Shown in pieces: positions 28,890 through 36,395 of a stretch of 64,000 bases of DNA. The stretch is from assembly GCF_009296185.1 (NCBI RefSeq), contig NZ_WBJR01000001.1, positions 62,001 to 126,000 on the forward strand, read 5' to 3'. A program made the position numbers and the translations under genes. Each line of letters starts with the position of its first letter. The stretch's first letter is position 1. The notes below the pieces were generated by a model. That model saw nothing but the letters and a program-made list of their open reading frames with translations, was not told where the DNA came from and made no database searches. This stretch comes from Hydrogenovibrio sp. JE_KL2. Lineage in GTDB: Bacteria; Pseudomonadota; Gammaproteobacteria; Thiomicrospirales; Thiomicrospiraceae.

Positions 28890-29320
28890 GAAATAACTCC
28901 TTGTAACTGTAAAAATTCTTTTGGTGTGCAGAGTTGAAAATTAAACTTATCGACTACGGGCTTAAAGTCTTTTGTGTTAAATGTAATCAAATAATCTGCC
29001 TGAGCGTTAACAACTAATTCAAGAACCATATCATCTTTTGGGTCTTTAATTTGTGGGCGCCAGAGAAAATGTATTTCCTGATGATTTGATATATGACAAA
29101 TATCATCAATAAATCTTTTCAATTCTTCCGTTGAGAAGTGCGGCATTCGTGACAGGTTTTTTGGCCTCAAAAGCACATCTTCTAACTCCAAAATAAAAGG
29201 AATGGATGCGAAATGGATACCATGTTCTTGTTCAAATAGCCACCTAATCAATAGATGAGAAGCTCCTTGATTAGAGGTTAAGGCACTGAGCCAGACATTT
29301 GTATCACAGACAATTCGCAT
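28886..29320 (-). CDS. PIN-domain toxin ribonuclease (COG1569-like)
   Basis: 144 residues with a full PIN fold. The first acidic residue is in MRIVCDTNVWLSAL, the conserved Glu in FILELEDVLL, and the further acids in DPKDDMVLELVVNAQADYLITFN. PIN toxins are Mg-dependent endoribonucleases that cleave RNA and are held inactive by their antitoxin. It is first in a two-gene operon with the RHH antitoxin. A perfect dyad lies 22 bp upstream as a candidate autoregulatory operator. The module is enclosed by the tRNA-Asn repeat pair. Confidence 0.88.
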   Translation of the reverse strand: MRIVCDTNVWLSALTSNQGASHLLIRWLFEQEHGIHFASIPFILELEDVLLRPKNLSRMPHFSTEELKRFIDDICHISNHQEIHFLWRPQIKDPKDDMVLELVVNAQADYLITFNTKDFKPVVDKFNFQLCTPKEFLQLQGVIS

Positions 29321-29342
29321 GAATGTTCCTTAATCTTAATAG

Positions 29343-29357
29343 TCATATTATATATGA
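29343..29357. promoter_or_regulatory. Candidate operator of the toxin-antitoxin pair
   Basis: TCATAT-TAT-ATATGA is a perfect inverted repeat 22 bp upstream of the toxin start codon. RHH antitoxins usually bind such dyads to repress their own operon; binding here is inference. Confidence 0.5.
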
Positions 29358-29496
29358 TATTGAATTTATGTCATCATTTTAAGATGCACTAGAGTGGAAG
29401 AGTAAAGTAGAGTTATGTTGTGAAGGATTGAGTAAAATGGGTAAAAGTGTCGTTAAGCTATTGATATTGTTAAAAATAATTGGCTGTTGATCCGTA

Positions 29497-29588
29497 GTCG
29501 CTGGTTCGAGTCCAGCATCGGGAGCCACATTCTAAAGCCAGATATTTCAAACACTTACGAGTGAATGAAGTCTGGCTTTTTTATTGCC
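29497..29588 (+). repeat. 92-bp direct repeat, distal copy (att-like, tRNA remnant)
   Basis: An exact copy of 28557-28648, with a degenerate extension CTGTTGATCCGTA upstream that matches the tRNA-Asn anticodon arm with changes. It cannot form a tRNA, because the D-arm and 5' acceptor strand are absent. The rest of the 336-bp gap 29321-29656 holds the toxin operator and no gene I can support. Confidence 0.85.
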
Positions 29589-29656
29589 TAAAATTTTTGG
29601 TTGCAGAGCAATCCTGTCGTTGAAATTTCAAAAATATATATTTCCACTCATGGTCG

Positions 29657-30190
29657 TTAAATACTGTTAGATGGTTCAAGACCTGCTTTTATTTTTTCTA
29701 GAACGCGAGTGATTTCCCCTTTATTTGTATGCCAGATAGCACCACTGCTCAGTACGAAAGTGATGACTAAAGTCAGTAGCATGAGGTTGCTTGAAAGGTA
29801 TAGGAAAATCATCATCTCGATATTGCTCATGTTGGGATCGGAAGTCATGCTATTGGAGATGGTGTAACCGATTAAGAATATTGAGCCGCAAACCAAGTAA
29901 GCAATGAATACGATTCGGTTATGGCGAACTGCCAGTGACCAATTGGCAGCAACATACCAGTGAGAAGCTAGGTCGAATTTAAGTTTTGCCAGTAGAGATT
30001 TCCAGTAGAAGTACTGCAATAGCATGATGCTGAGTGATATGACGGGAATCACCCAAAACCAATGTATTAAATTCAATTCAAATAAAATGACTACTGCAAA
30101 TAGATGGACGAGAATTACGTTTAAATTGAAAATGTTATGTGGCGTTCTGGCCTGTCTTTTTTGGTTATAATCCAATTCAGGTTGTGACAT
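29657..30190 (-). CDS. Four-helix membrane protein of unknown function
   Basis: 177 residues with four clear hydrophobic segments at about 22-42, 45-63, 92-112 and 128-152, and a hydrophilic N-terminus and C-terminal helix. I do not recognise the family and there are no conserved metal or catalytic motifs. GGAGTCGCAAT precedes ATG 30190, a good Shine-Dalgarno. It is divergent from the NsrR gene and shares its operator region, so it could belong to the nitric-oxide-responsive set. That link is positional inference only. Confidence 0.7.
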   Translation of the reverse strand: MSQPELDYNQKRQARTPHNIFNLNVILVHLFAVVILFELNLIHWFWVIPVISLSIMLLQYFYWKSLLAKLKFDLASHWYVAANWSLAVRHNRIVFIAYLVCGSIFLIGYTISNSMTSDPNMSNIEMMIFLYLSSNLMLLTLVITFVLSSGAIWHTNKGEITRVLEKIKAGLEPSNSI

Positions 30191-30219
30191 ATTGCGACTC
30201 CTTATATAAAATGCGCATT

Positions 30220-30284
30220 AAATACATGTTATATGGAAATGAAAAAGAAGTCTATAAGGTATATATAAAATACATTTTATGCAG
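30220..30284. promoter_or_regulatory. Candidate NsrR operator region
   Basis: Two copies of AAATACAT (30220-30227 and 30268-30275). The second is inside the dyad ATAAAAT-AC-ATTTTAT (30265-30280), which overlaps the NsrR start codon. Read on the other strand these are ATGTATTT half-sites, similar to the ANATGYATTT-type sites bound by NsrR in enterobacteria. Autoregulation, and control of the divergent membrane gene, is therefore plausible. Confidence 0.5.
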
Positions 30285-30731
30285 TTAACGAAATATACAG
30301 ATTATGCTTTGCGGGTATTGATGTACTTGGCTATCCAAGAAGATCGAACGGAAAAAATTCAGATTCAAACCATTGCAGATAAGTTTGGTATTCCGAAAAA
30401 CCATTTGATAAAGGTTGTTCACCGATTAGGTCAGGAAGAGTTTATCAGCACCGTAAAAGGAAAAGGGGGCGGTATCTTTTTGTGTCGCGCACCTTCTACA
30501 ATTTCGGTAGGGCAGGTGGTTCGTCGTTTGGAGACGACATTGAATCCAGTTAATTGTGATGAACCGGTTTGTTGCATTAAAGAAGTCTGCATGCTTAAGC
30601 CGGCACTGCATGCAGCTATGGAAGCGTTTTTATCAACTTTGGATAATTACACACTAGCGGACATCACGCAAAATGAACAAAAATTGGGGAACCTGTTGCA
30701 CACAGGCGGTACTGAGAATTTCTTTAAGTAG
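30279..30731 (+). CDS. nsrR: Nitric-oxide-sensing Rrf2-family regulator NsrR
   Basis: 150 residues. The N-terminal Rrf2 winged helix begins MQLTKYTDYALRVLMYLA, and the wing GKGGGIFL is conserved. Three cysteines are spaced C-x4-C-x5-C (NCDEPVCCIKEVC, about residues 90-101), exactly the NsrR iron-sulphur ligand pattern. The Fe-S cluster is destroyed by NO, which releases repression of NO-detoxification genes. No flavohaemoglobin or NO reductase gene is in this window. The next gene downstream is convergent, behind a strong palindromic terminator. Confidence 0.9.
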   Translation: MQLTKYTDYALRVLMYLAIQEDRTEKIQIQTIADKFGIPKNHLIKVVHRLGQEEFISTVKGKGGGIFLCRAPSTISVGQVVRRLETTLNPVNCDEPVCCIKEVCMLKPALHAAMEAFLSTLDNYTLADITQNEQKLGNLLHTGGTENFFK

Positions 30732-30747
30732 GTGTTTTGGGTTATTG

Positions 30748-30773
30748 AACCTCGCCAAGCGCTTGGCGAGGTT
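30748..30773 (+). terminator. Bidirectional palindromic terminator
   Basis: AACCTCGCCAAGC directly followed by GCTTGGCGAGGTT, a perfect 26-bp palindrome with GC-rich arms. It sits between the convergent NsrR and Spy-like genes. The U-tract is short (TTT). Confidence 0.75.
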
Positions 30774-30795
30774 TGAGCTGTCTAAAAAGCGGGTC

Positions 30796-31326
30796 TTAAT
30801 TGCCCATCATCATGCTTTCATAAGCATCTTTTAGCTCTTCTCTCTGTTCTTTTGTCAGCACTTTGCGCATTTCTTCCTGCATTTTTAAACGTTGCATAAA
30901 GGCTTCTTTTTTGACGGATGCCATTGCATCATATGCTTTACCGATAGCTTTATGGTCGCGTTTATCAGTACGCATTGCTTTCCATAGGGCAGCGCGGGCT
31001 TTCCACATTTTGCGCATAATGGGTTGCATGTCTTTCATGGCATTGGCTCGAACTTGTTGCATCTTCTTCATTTGCTCATCACTGAGCTGAATGATCCCCA
31101 TGCCTTGACCGCGCATGCCCATTCCCATACCATAACCAGGCATCATGCCACCATAACCCATACCTTGGCCGCGCATGCCGCCCATACCTGAACCATAGCC
31201 ACCCATCATGCCGTAGCCTTGTCCAGGCATCATGCCGGCAAAGTCTTCGTCATCATCAGCATGGGCTAAGGAAAATGATGTCATGAGCGCAAGTGAAAGA
31301 AGTAATGTTTTGAGTGTTGTTTTCAT
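30796..31326 (-). CDS. Spy/CpxP-like periplasmic protein with Met/Gly-rich repeat
   Basis: 176 residues from ATG 31324-31326, chosen because the signal peptide MKTTLKTLLLSLALMTSFSL starts there with AGAGAG upstream; the frame is open to 31416. After cleavage (AHA/DDDED) comes a low-complexity block of about 50 residues rich in Met, Gly and Tyr (GMMPGQGYGMMGGYGSG). A helical LTxxQ domain with LTKEQREEL follows. Spy/CpxP/ZraP relatives are periplasmic chaperones or metal-stress proteins. The methionine-rich block suggests copper binding, which is inference. A long stem-loop lies in its upstream region. Confidence 0.82.
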   Translation of the reverse strand: MKTTLKTLLLSLALMTSFSLAHADDDEDFAGMMPGQGYGMMGGYGSGMGGMRGQGMGYGGMMPGYGMGMGMRGQGMGIIQLSDEQMKKMQQVRANAMKDMQPIMRKMWKARAALWKAMRTDKRDHKAIGKAYDAMASVKKEAFMQRLKMQEEMRKVLTKEQREELKDAYESMMMGN

Positions 31327-31427
31327 TTTAGTAATCTCTCTTTTATTGCTTTGAAATTGAATAAAGAATGACCTACCTCGCCGGCCGACCTCCTGTTGCC
31401 GCGGAGTTGAAAACATAAAGCGATTTG

Positions 31428-31487
31428 TTAGAAACGGTTGCTATATAAACTTCACCGTACTTCGAGTGCGGTAGCCGTCGTTTCTAA
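31428..31487. other. 60-bp nested stem-loop upstream of the Spy-like gene
   Basis: Outer arms TTAGAAACG (31428-31436) and CGTTTCTAA (31479-31487), middle arms GCTA (31440-31443) and TAGC (31472-31475), and an inner hairpin ACCGTAC-TTCGA-GTGCGGT (31454-31472). The gap 31327-31698 holds this element, a GC-rich stretch around 31378-31405, and no gene I can support. Confidence 0.6.
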
Positions 31488-31698
31488 GTTTTTGATTGTC
31501 AAACTTTTTTAGAATCAAGTCAACGATGTGATATACGGTTTCATATATTATTCATTATAAAAATGAGGGGTATTAAAGATGTATTCATATTATATTAAAG
31601 CTGAAATGGTATTCTGCACCAGCGTACATGACTGATATACTAAAAAGATAATTTCTTACAGGATGAATAATCGCCAGGGATTTGGTAAAAGGATAAGA

Positions 31699-32949
31699 AT
31701 GAACAATATTTCAAATAATCTTACTCCAACGAGTAGGTTTCTTGGACTGGCACCATTTTTACGTCTGAGTTTGGACGATCAAGACTTAATGCCTATTGCG
31801 CAAAGCATATTTCAGCAGCTGGAAGAAGATTCAGCGAACCCTGAGCTGTTGATGAATCTTTCGATGGTGATGCAAATTCTGGGTGATCCTAAAGTTGGGC
31901 TTGAACTGCAAAAGCAGGCTTTATTGTTAAAAAGAACCTATGTCGTACCCTCTGTAACCGGAAAGGCTAAATATCGACTTTTATTGCTGATGGCACCGGG
32001 CGATATAGCTGAGAACACACCGCTTGACTGCCTGATGGAAGGCGAAGAAGTCGAGTTGATTTTTTATTACCTGAACGATGAAGCGCCATGGTTTATTGAT
32101 CCGATTCCTGAGCATGATATTGCGATGGTTGGCGTCTGCGAATCGGCACAGCATCAATCTATGTTGGAAGCGCTTTCCGAAACCTTGAAACACTGGCAAG
32201 TCCCCGTCATTAATGCGCCTGAGTATATCGGCGTTACCGACAGGACTTGCGCGAGCAGTCTGCTGAATCCTGTACCGGGCATTGAGGCCCCAATGACGTT
32301 TCTACTGAAAAGAAACGCATTGACTGAGTTGGTAACAGGAGAATCCGAGCTGTCCGCAAAGTATGAAGGTGTTCGTTTCCCAATTCTACTGAGACCGCGT
32401 GATTCTCATGCCGGACGTGACCTTGAAAAAATAGAGTCGCTACAGGCTTTGGCGCAATACCTAGATAAGGTTGAGAATGACGAGTATTTTCTTTGTAACT
32501 TTATTGATTACAGTGACGAACAGGGCGACTTCAAGAAATTCCGTATTGTGTTGGTCGAAGGTAACGCCTATATTTGTCACAAGGCAACTTCCAAGCACTG
32601 GATGATTCATTATGTGAATGCTGGTATGCTCGACGAAGAGGCAGAAATCAAGCGACAAGACGAAGCCTATAGCATGATGCACTTCGATGAGTTTATCGAA
32701 CGTCACGGCGATGCCTTAAAATCGATTTACGAAAAAACCAAAATGGATTACTTAGGCATTGACTGTGCAGAAACCAAAGACGGTCAATTGCTGATTTTTG
32801 AAATCGACCACGTGATGGTGGTGCATGGTATGGATCCTGTCGATAAGTTTGCATACAAGTTGCAACCCATTCAGAAAATCAAAGATGCCTTCAATACAAT
32901 GGTCGAGCATAAAATCAAAGCCTTTCCATCTGATGAAAATAATAGCTAA
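31699..32949 (+). CDS. ATP-grasp-like protein paired with SerC
   Basis: 416 residues from ATG 31699, which has AAAGGA 8 bases upstream; an earlier ATG at 31663 is possible. The N-terminal region (about 1-80) is helical and TPR-like. The rest looks like an ATP-grasp ligase: RFPILLRPRDSHAGRDLEKI as the nucleotide-binding part, FRIVLVEGNAYICHKA, and a late LLIFEIDHVMVVHGMDP that could bind magnesium. ATP-grasp enzymes join a carboxylate to an amine or thiol through an acyl phosphate. The serC gene begins 24 bp downstream, so the pair likely acts in one pathway; the substrates are unknown. Confidence 0.65.
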   Translation: MNNISNNLTPTSRFLGLAPFLRLSLDDQDLMPIAQSIFQQLEEDSANPELLMNLSMVMQILGDPKVGLELQKQALLLKRTYVVPSVTGKAKYRLLLLMAPGDIAENTPLDCLMEGEEVELIFYYLNDEAPWFIDPIPEHDIAMVGVCESAQHQSMLEALSETLKHWQVPVINAPEYIGVTDRTCASSLLNPVPGIEAPMTFLLKRNALTELVTGESELSAKYEGVRFPILLRPRDSHAGRDLEKIESLQALAQYLDKVENDEYFLCNFIDYSDEQGDFKKFRIVLVEGNAYICHKATSKHWMIHYVNAGMLDEEAEIKRQDEAYSMMHFDEFIERHGDALKSIYEKTKMDYLGIDCAETKDGQLLIFEIDHVMVVHGMDPVDKFAYKLQPIQKIKDAFNTMVEHKIKAFPSDENNS

Positions 32950-32973
32950 CTCCGCCGAAACAGACGAATCAAA

Positions 32974-34074
32974 ATGAAAAACTTAAACGAACTCAACTTT
33001 TCAGCAGGTCCTGGCGCATTGCCGGAGACCGTTCTCAATCAAGTTCAAGAATCCATTTTGGCATTGCCGGAAACCGGCATGTCGGTACTGGGTATGAGCC
33101 ACCGATCAGATTGGTTCAGTTCGGTATTGGAAGAAGCCGAGACCAATATTCGTCAACTGCTTGGCATTGGTGAAGAGTTCCATGTGCTGTTCCTGCAAGG
33201 CGGTGCCACCCAACAGTTTTCGATGATTCCCATCACGCTACTCAGAAACACCGGCTTGGAGGCCGAGTATTTGCAAACAGGCTACTGGGGTAAAAAAGCG
33301 ATTGTCGAGGCGGAAAAGGAAGGCAAGATCAAAACCCTATGGTCTGGGCAAGCGGATGGCTACAAACGATTGCCGGATGACAACGAGTTGTCGTTTTCGG
33401 AGCAAGCGGCCTATTTGCACTATGCCTCCAATGAAACGGTTGAGGGGTTACAGTTTCATCGTATATTGGGGCATGACTCGGTGCCTCGTGTATGTGATAT
33501 GTCATCTGATTTTTTATCACGACCGATTGATGCCGACCGTTTCTCTATCATCTATGCGCACGCTCAGAAGAACATTGGCCCAGCAGGCGTGACAGTGGTA
33601 TTAATCAAAAAATCACTGTTGGACAGCGCGCAAGAACAACCGAATTTACCGTCGTTTTTGGATTATCGTAATCATGTGGCGACTCACTCCAACTACAACA
33701 CGCCGCCGGTTTTTGCCATTTACGTAACCCTGTTGGTCACGCGTTGGATTAAGGATGTTGTCGGTGGTTTAGAAAACATGGAAAACATCAACCGCCGAAA
33801 AGCAGAACTGCTTTATCAGGCGATTGATGACAGCCAAGGGTTTTATCAAGGCTGGTCTCGCCAAGAAGACCGCTCTTATATGAATGCGACCTTTAACCTG
33901 ATGACCCCAGAACTGGAACAGCGCTTTTTACAAGAAGCTGCACAGGCTGGGTTCTCAGGGCTGGGTGGGCATCGTTCTTTGGGCGGTGTTCGAGCCTCCC
34001 TTTATAATGGTTTAACGGTAACCGCTGTTGAACAGCTCATTGAGTTTATGTTTACTTTTCGAACCAAACAGTAG
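32974..34074 (+). CDS. serC: Phosphoserine aminotransferase
   Basis: 366 residues, the standard SerC length. It begins with the hallmark LNFSAGPGALPETVL and has GMSHRS, LQGGATQQFSMIP and the PLP-binding lysine in HAQKNIGPAGV. The end GGHRSLGGVRASLYNGLT holds the phosphate-binding histidine and arginines. SerC makes phosphoserine from 3-phosphohydroxypyruvate and can also act in pyridoxal phosphate synthesis. Here it is coupled to an ATP-grasp gene rather than to gyrA or aroA. A second serC elsewhere would suggest a specialised role for this one. Confidence 0.92.
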   Translation: MKNLNELNFSAGPGALPETVLNQVQESILALPETGMSVLGMSHRSDWFSSVLEEAETNIRQLLGIGEEFHVLFLQGGATQQFSMIPITLLRNTGLEAEYLQTGYWGKKAIVEAEKEGKIKTLWSGQADGYKRLPDDNELSFSEQAAYLHYASNETVEGLQFHRILGHDSVPRVCDMSSDFLSRPIDADRFSIIYAHAQKNIGPAGVTVVLIKKSLLDSAQEQPNLPSFLDYRNHVATHSNYNTPPVFAIYVTLLVTRWIKDVVGGLENMENINRRKAELLYQAIDDSQGFYQGWSRQEDRSYMNATFNLMTPELEQRFLQEAAQAGFSGLGGHRSLGGVRASLYNGLTVTAVEQLIEFMFTFRTKQ

Positions 34075-34134
34075 TTAATACCGGCTTAATAAATCTTCTA
34101 CCCAAAATCTTCTACCCACAACTTTCTAGTATTT

Positions 34135-35118
34135 TCAGTGTGATGGGTCGCAGATTTTTTTGTTTAAAGCTGCCTTTAAGGTTCGGTAGGCAAAAATCAA
34201 CACCAGCACGAACAATACCGCCTGTATCGCAAAGCCGATATTCGCAAAGAAGATCTCATTCGTGTGTTTTGCCATGGTAAAAGAAGCAATAGAAATTGCG
34301 GCTAACGGAAAGGTATAAGCCCACCAGGAAATCGCAAAATCCAATTTTTTAAAATGCTTAAGCGTGCTCGCCAAAAACAAAGTAAAAAACAAGGCGAAGA
34401 AGTAGAGCACATAAGCGAATCCATCGATGCTACCAGAGAGTTTTACATAGGAAATAAAACCGACAGCGGGCGGGGCGATAAATATGAACAAGGTGGGAAT
34501 CAATCTATCCATAATCGGTGGGTGAAAAATGATTCTATAAACCAGAATAGACTTCAGCACCGGCCAAAATACGATTCCAATAGAAAAGAAAAACCAACTA
34601 ATCAATGGGTTGGCGTGCTCAACACCTGCAATGGGTACGATGATGTTACCGACGATAGGAATAAACCAAGCTGGGTTGGAATGGTGTATTTCAAAGTGGT
34701 TATGGAAAAACCAGTGGTTTAGTACCCATAGCGTCAGTAATAACTGAAGAAACGAGCCAATGGCCCATAAGTAGAAAGACACTTCTTTATAACCAAACTG
34801 CAAATAAGCAATGCTCAACAGTAAGAGGCCAATGCTGATGGTTGGGCCGAAATTCATCTTGATTGGGTGTTGCATTTCACTTAAGAATGCAGCTCTAAAC
34901 CTTAAAGTCTTACATACATAAACAGCAAATAAGAAAGCAAATAAAGCCGTAACAAATATCAAGCCGCCTTGAGCCAAAATCAGGATTGGCTTAAAGAAGT
35001 GGGACGCCACAAAGAAGCTAATGACAAGCCCCGCCATGCCCATCACCATACCGAATATCGATGCTGGGAAGTATTCTAGGCGGTTGAAATTTTCTAAATG
35101 CAAATCTTGAGTGTTCAT
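34135..35118 (-). CDS. SLAC1/TDT-family anion channel or transporter
   Basis: 327 residues from ATG 35116-35118, with GGAGGG 7 bases upstream; the frame is open to 35145. About ten hydrophobic helices in an even pattern, with FPASIFGMVMGMAGL near the N-terminus and NPAWFIPIVGNIIVP in the middle, are typical of the TDT (TehA/Mae1/SLAC1) family. Members pass anions such as chloride, nitrate, sulphite or C4-dicarboxylates across the inner membrane. A sequence like the NsrR operator sits just upstream, so NO-linked control is possible. The substrate cannot be told from the sequence. Confidence 0.87.
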   Translation of the reverse strand: MNTQDLHLENFNRLEYFPASIFGMVMGMAGLVISFFVASHFFKPILILAQGGLIFVTALFAFLFAVYVCKTLRFRAAFLSEMQHPIKMNFGPTISIGLLLLSIAYLQFGYKEVSFYLWAIGSFLQLLLTLWVLNHWFFHNHFEIHHSNPAWFIPIVGNIIVPIAGVEHANPLISWFFFSIGIVFWPVLKSILVYRIIFHPPIMDRLIPTLFIFIAPPAVGFISYVKLSGSIDGFAYVLYFFALFFTLFLASTLKHFKKLDFAISWWAYTFPLAAISIASFTMAKHTNEIFFANIGFAIQAVLFVLVLIFAYRTLKAALNKKICDPSH

Positions 35119-35134
35119 ATTCCCTCCAAATGAG

Positions 35135-35154
35135 AATAAATCCATTTTATGCAG
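35135..35154. promoter_or_regulatory. NsrR-operator-like site upstream of the SLAC1/TDT gene
   Basis: 20 bases that match 30265-30284 upstream of nsrR at 17 positions, including the identical 12-mer CATTTTATGCAG (35143-35154 and 30273-30284). It lies 17 bp upstream of the start codon chosen for the TDT gene. Confidence 0.45.
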
Positions 35155-35351
35155 GATAAATATAACTTATTAGTTAAGGATTCTCTAAACAGAGTTTTTT
35201 ATGAAGCTTAATCAAAGTTTTGAATTTCTTATTTTGGTTATTTGTTGTTCGTTATTGGTGCGTAATGCGTTTATACGAAGAGAGCTTGAGGGTGTGTTTT
35301 CTATATAAATAATTGATATTTATTGTCTTTTATTATTGGTATGTCGATTGC

Positions 35352-35379
35352 TTATTACGAAATTAATAAAACGTAATAA
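35352..35379. promoter_or_regulatory. 28-bp operator dyad 1, upstream of the guanidine ABC permease gene
   Basis: TTATTACG (35352-35359), 12 bases, CGTAATAA (35372-35379). It ends 29 bp before the permease ATG. The same dyad with identical spacing occurs at 53324-53351 and, with two changes, at 58176-58203. The half-sites are 20 bp apart centre to centre, as expected for a tetrameric RHH regulator such as NikR. Confidence 0.7.
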
Positions 35380-35408
35380 AAATATTAACGTAACCAAGAG
35401 AGAGCACT

Positions 35409-36383
35409 ATGGCAATATTTCCAAAATCTTGGACGACTCCGCGAGTAGAACTGGATAAAGCATCAAAAATTTGGCTCACTATCGCCAGTTTTGCGATTCC
35501 ACTTTTGCTTTGGAGTTTAGTCAGTTATGTTCCGTTTCTTTGGCATCCTGACATTAAAGTGACTGACCCGGGTAACGTGAGTTATTTCCGTGAAGGCACT
35601 CTGGTTAAAAAAGAGATTTTCGAGCGCGAAGTTGACAAGCGCTTAGCAATCAAAGGTGAAAATCCCGCCAATATTCCACAGGGCATTCCTGCCAACCCGG
35701 TTTACTTGCCAGCACCACATGAAGTTGCCTTGGCGATGTATACCGCATTTACCACACCACCGAAACGCTTCAATGAGCCTTGGTTACACCAAAGCCTTTG
35801 GCACTCTGTTCAAATTATCTTTTGGGGCTTTTTCTGGTCAATGGTCTTTGGCGTACCGCTCGGCATTCTAGCGGGTACCTACGACTCGGCATCTAGAATA
35901 ATTGAACCCTTTACTGAGTTTTTCCGCTACTTACCCGCACCCGCATTTGGCGCATTGGCGGTTGCAATCCTAGGGATTTACGATGCGCCGAAAATCGCCA
36001 TTATCTTTATCGGAACCTTTTTCCAAATGGTGCTGATTGTCGCCACCACTACCCGTAAGTTGAACATGGCTTTGGTAGAGGCAGCGTTGACACTGGGTTG
36101 TAAAGGCAAGTCCTTGATCCGCAGAGTGATTTTGCCAGGCGTTCTGCCAGACTTGTTCCGTGATATGCGTATTTTGTTGGGCTGGGCGTGGACCTATCTG
36201 ATCGTTGCGGAACTGATTGGAACCAGCTCGGGGATTACTTGGTTTATTACCCAGCAAGCACGCTATAAAAACTTCGACAATGTATTCGCTGCGATTTTGA
36301 TGATCGGGATTTTGGGAATCGTCACCGACATGATTCTGGCGAAACTGGGGAAACGTATGTTCCCTTGGCACAATGCAGGGTAA
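35409..36383 (+). CDS. ABC transporter permease, NitT/TauT type (guanidine/urea uptake)
   Basis: 324 residues with about six membrane helices. TM1 at about 17-38 is followed by a periplasmic insert of some 75 residues before the core helices. The EAA loop (EAALTLGCKGKSLIRRVILP) contacts the ATPase. It is the membrane subunit of a nitrate/sulfonate-type importer, the kind regularly linked to urea/guanidine carboxylase genes. AAGAGAGAGC precedes the ATG. It leads a tight operon with the ATPase, an RHH regulator and the catabolic genes. The matching binding protein is not in this operon but at 57170-58159 under the same operator. Confidence 0.92.
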   Translation: MAIFPKSWTTPRVELDKASKIWLTIASFAIPLLLWSLVSYVPFLWHPDIKVTDPGNVSYFREGTLVKKEIFEREVDKRLAIKGENPANIPQGIPANPVYLPAPHEVALAMYTAFTTPPKRFNEPWLHQSLWHSVQIIFWGFFWSMVFGVPLGILAGTYDSASRIIEPFTEFFRYLPAPAFGALAVAILGIYDAPKIAIIFIGTFFQMVLIVATTTRKLNMALVEAALTLGCKGKSLIRRVILPGVLPDLFRDMRILLGWAWTYLIVAELIGTSSGITWFITQQARYKNFDNVFAAILMIGILGIVTDMILAKLGKRMFPWHNAG

Positions 36384-36395
36384 GCGGAGAGAAAT

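Noticed and set aside
29437-29490. 17-codon frame (MGKSVVKLLILLKIIGC) just before the distal repeat
   Set aside because: Too short, without a good ribosome-binding site or recognisable homology; possibly a remnant but not supportable.
35181-35200. Short CTCT-AAAC-AGAG hairpin followed by six T residues
   Set aside because: A 4-bp stem is too weak to call a terminator, and no gene ends just upstream on that strand.
35119-35408. A guanidine-I (ykkC) riboswitch before the ABC permease gene
   Set aside because: I searched by eye for the conserved ykkC core and for ACGR hairpins and found neither; only the 28-bp dyad is present.
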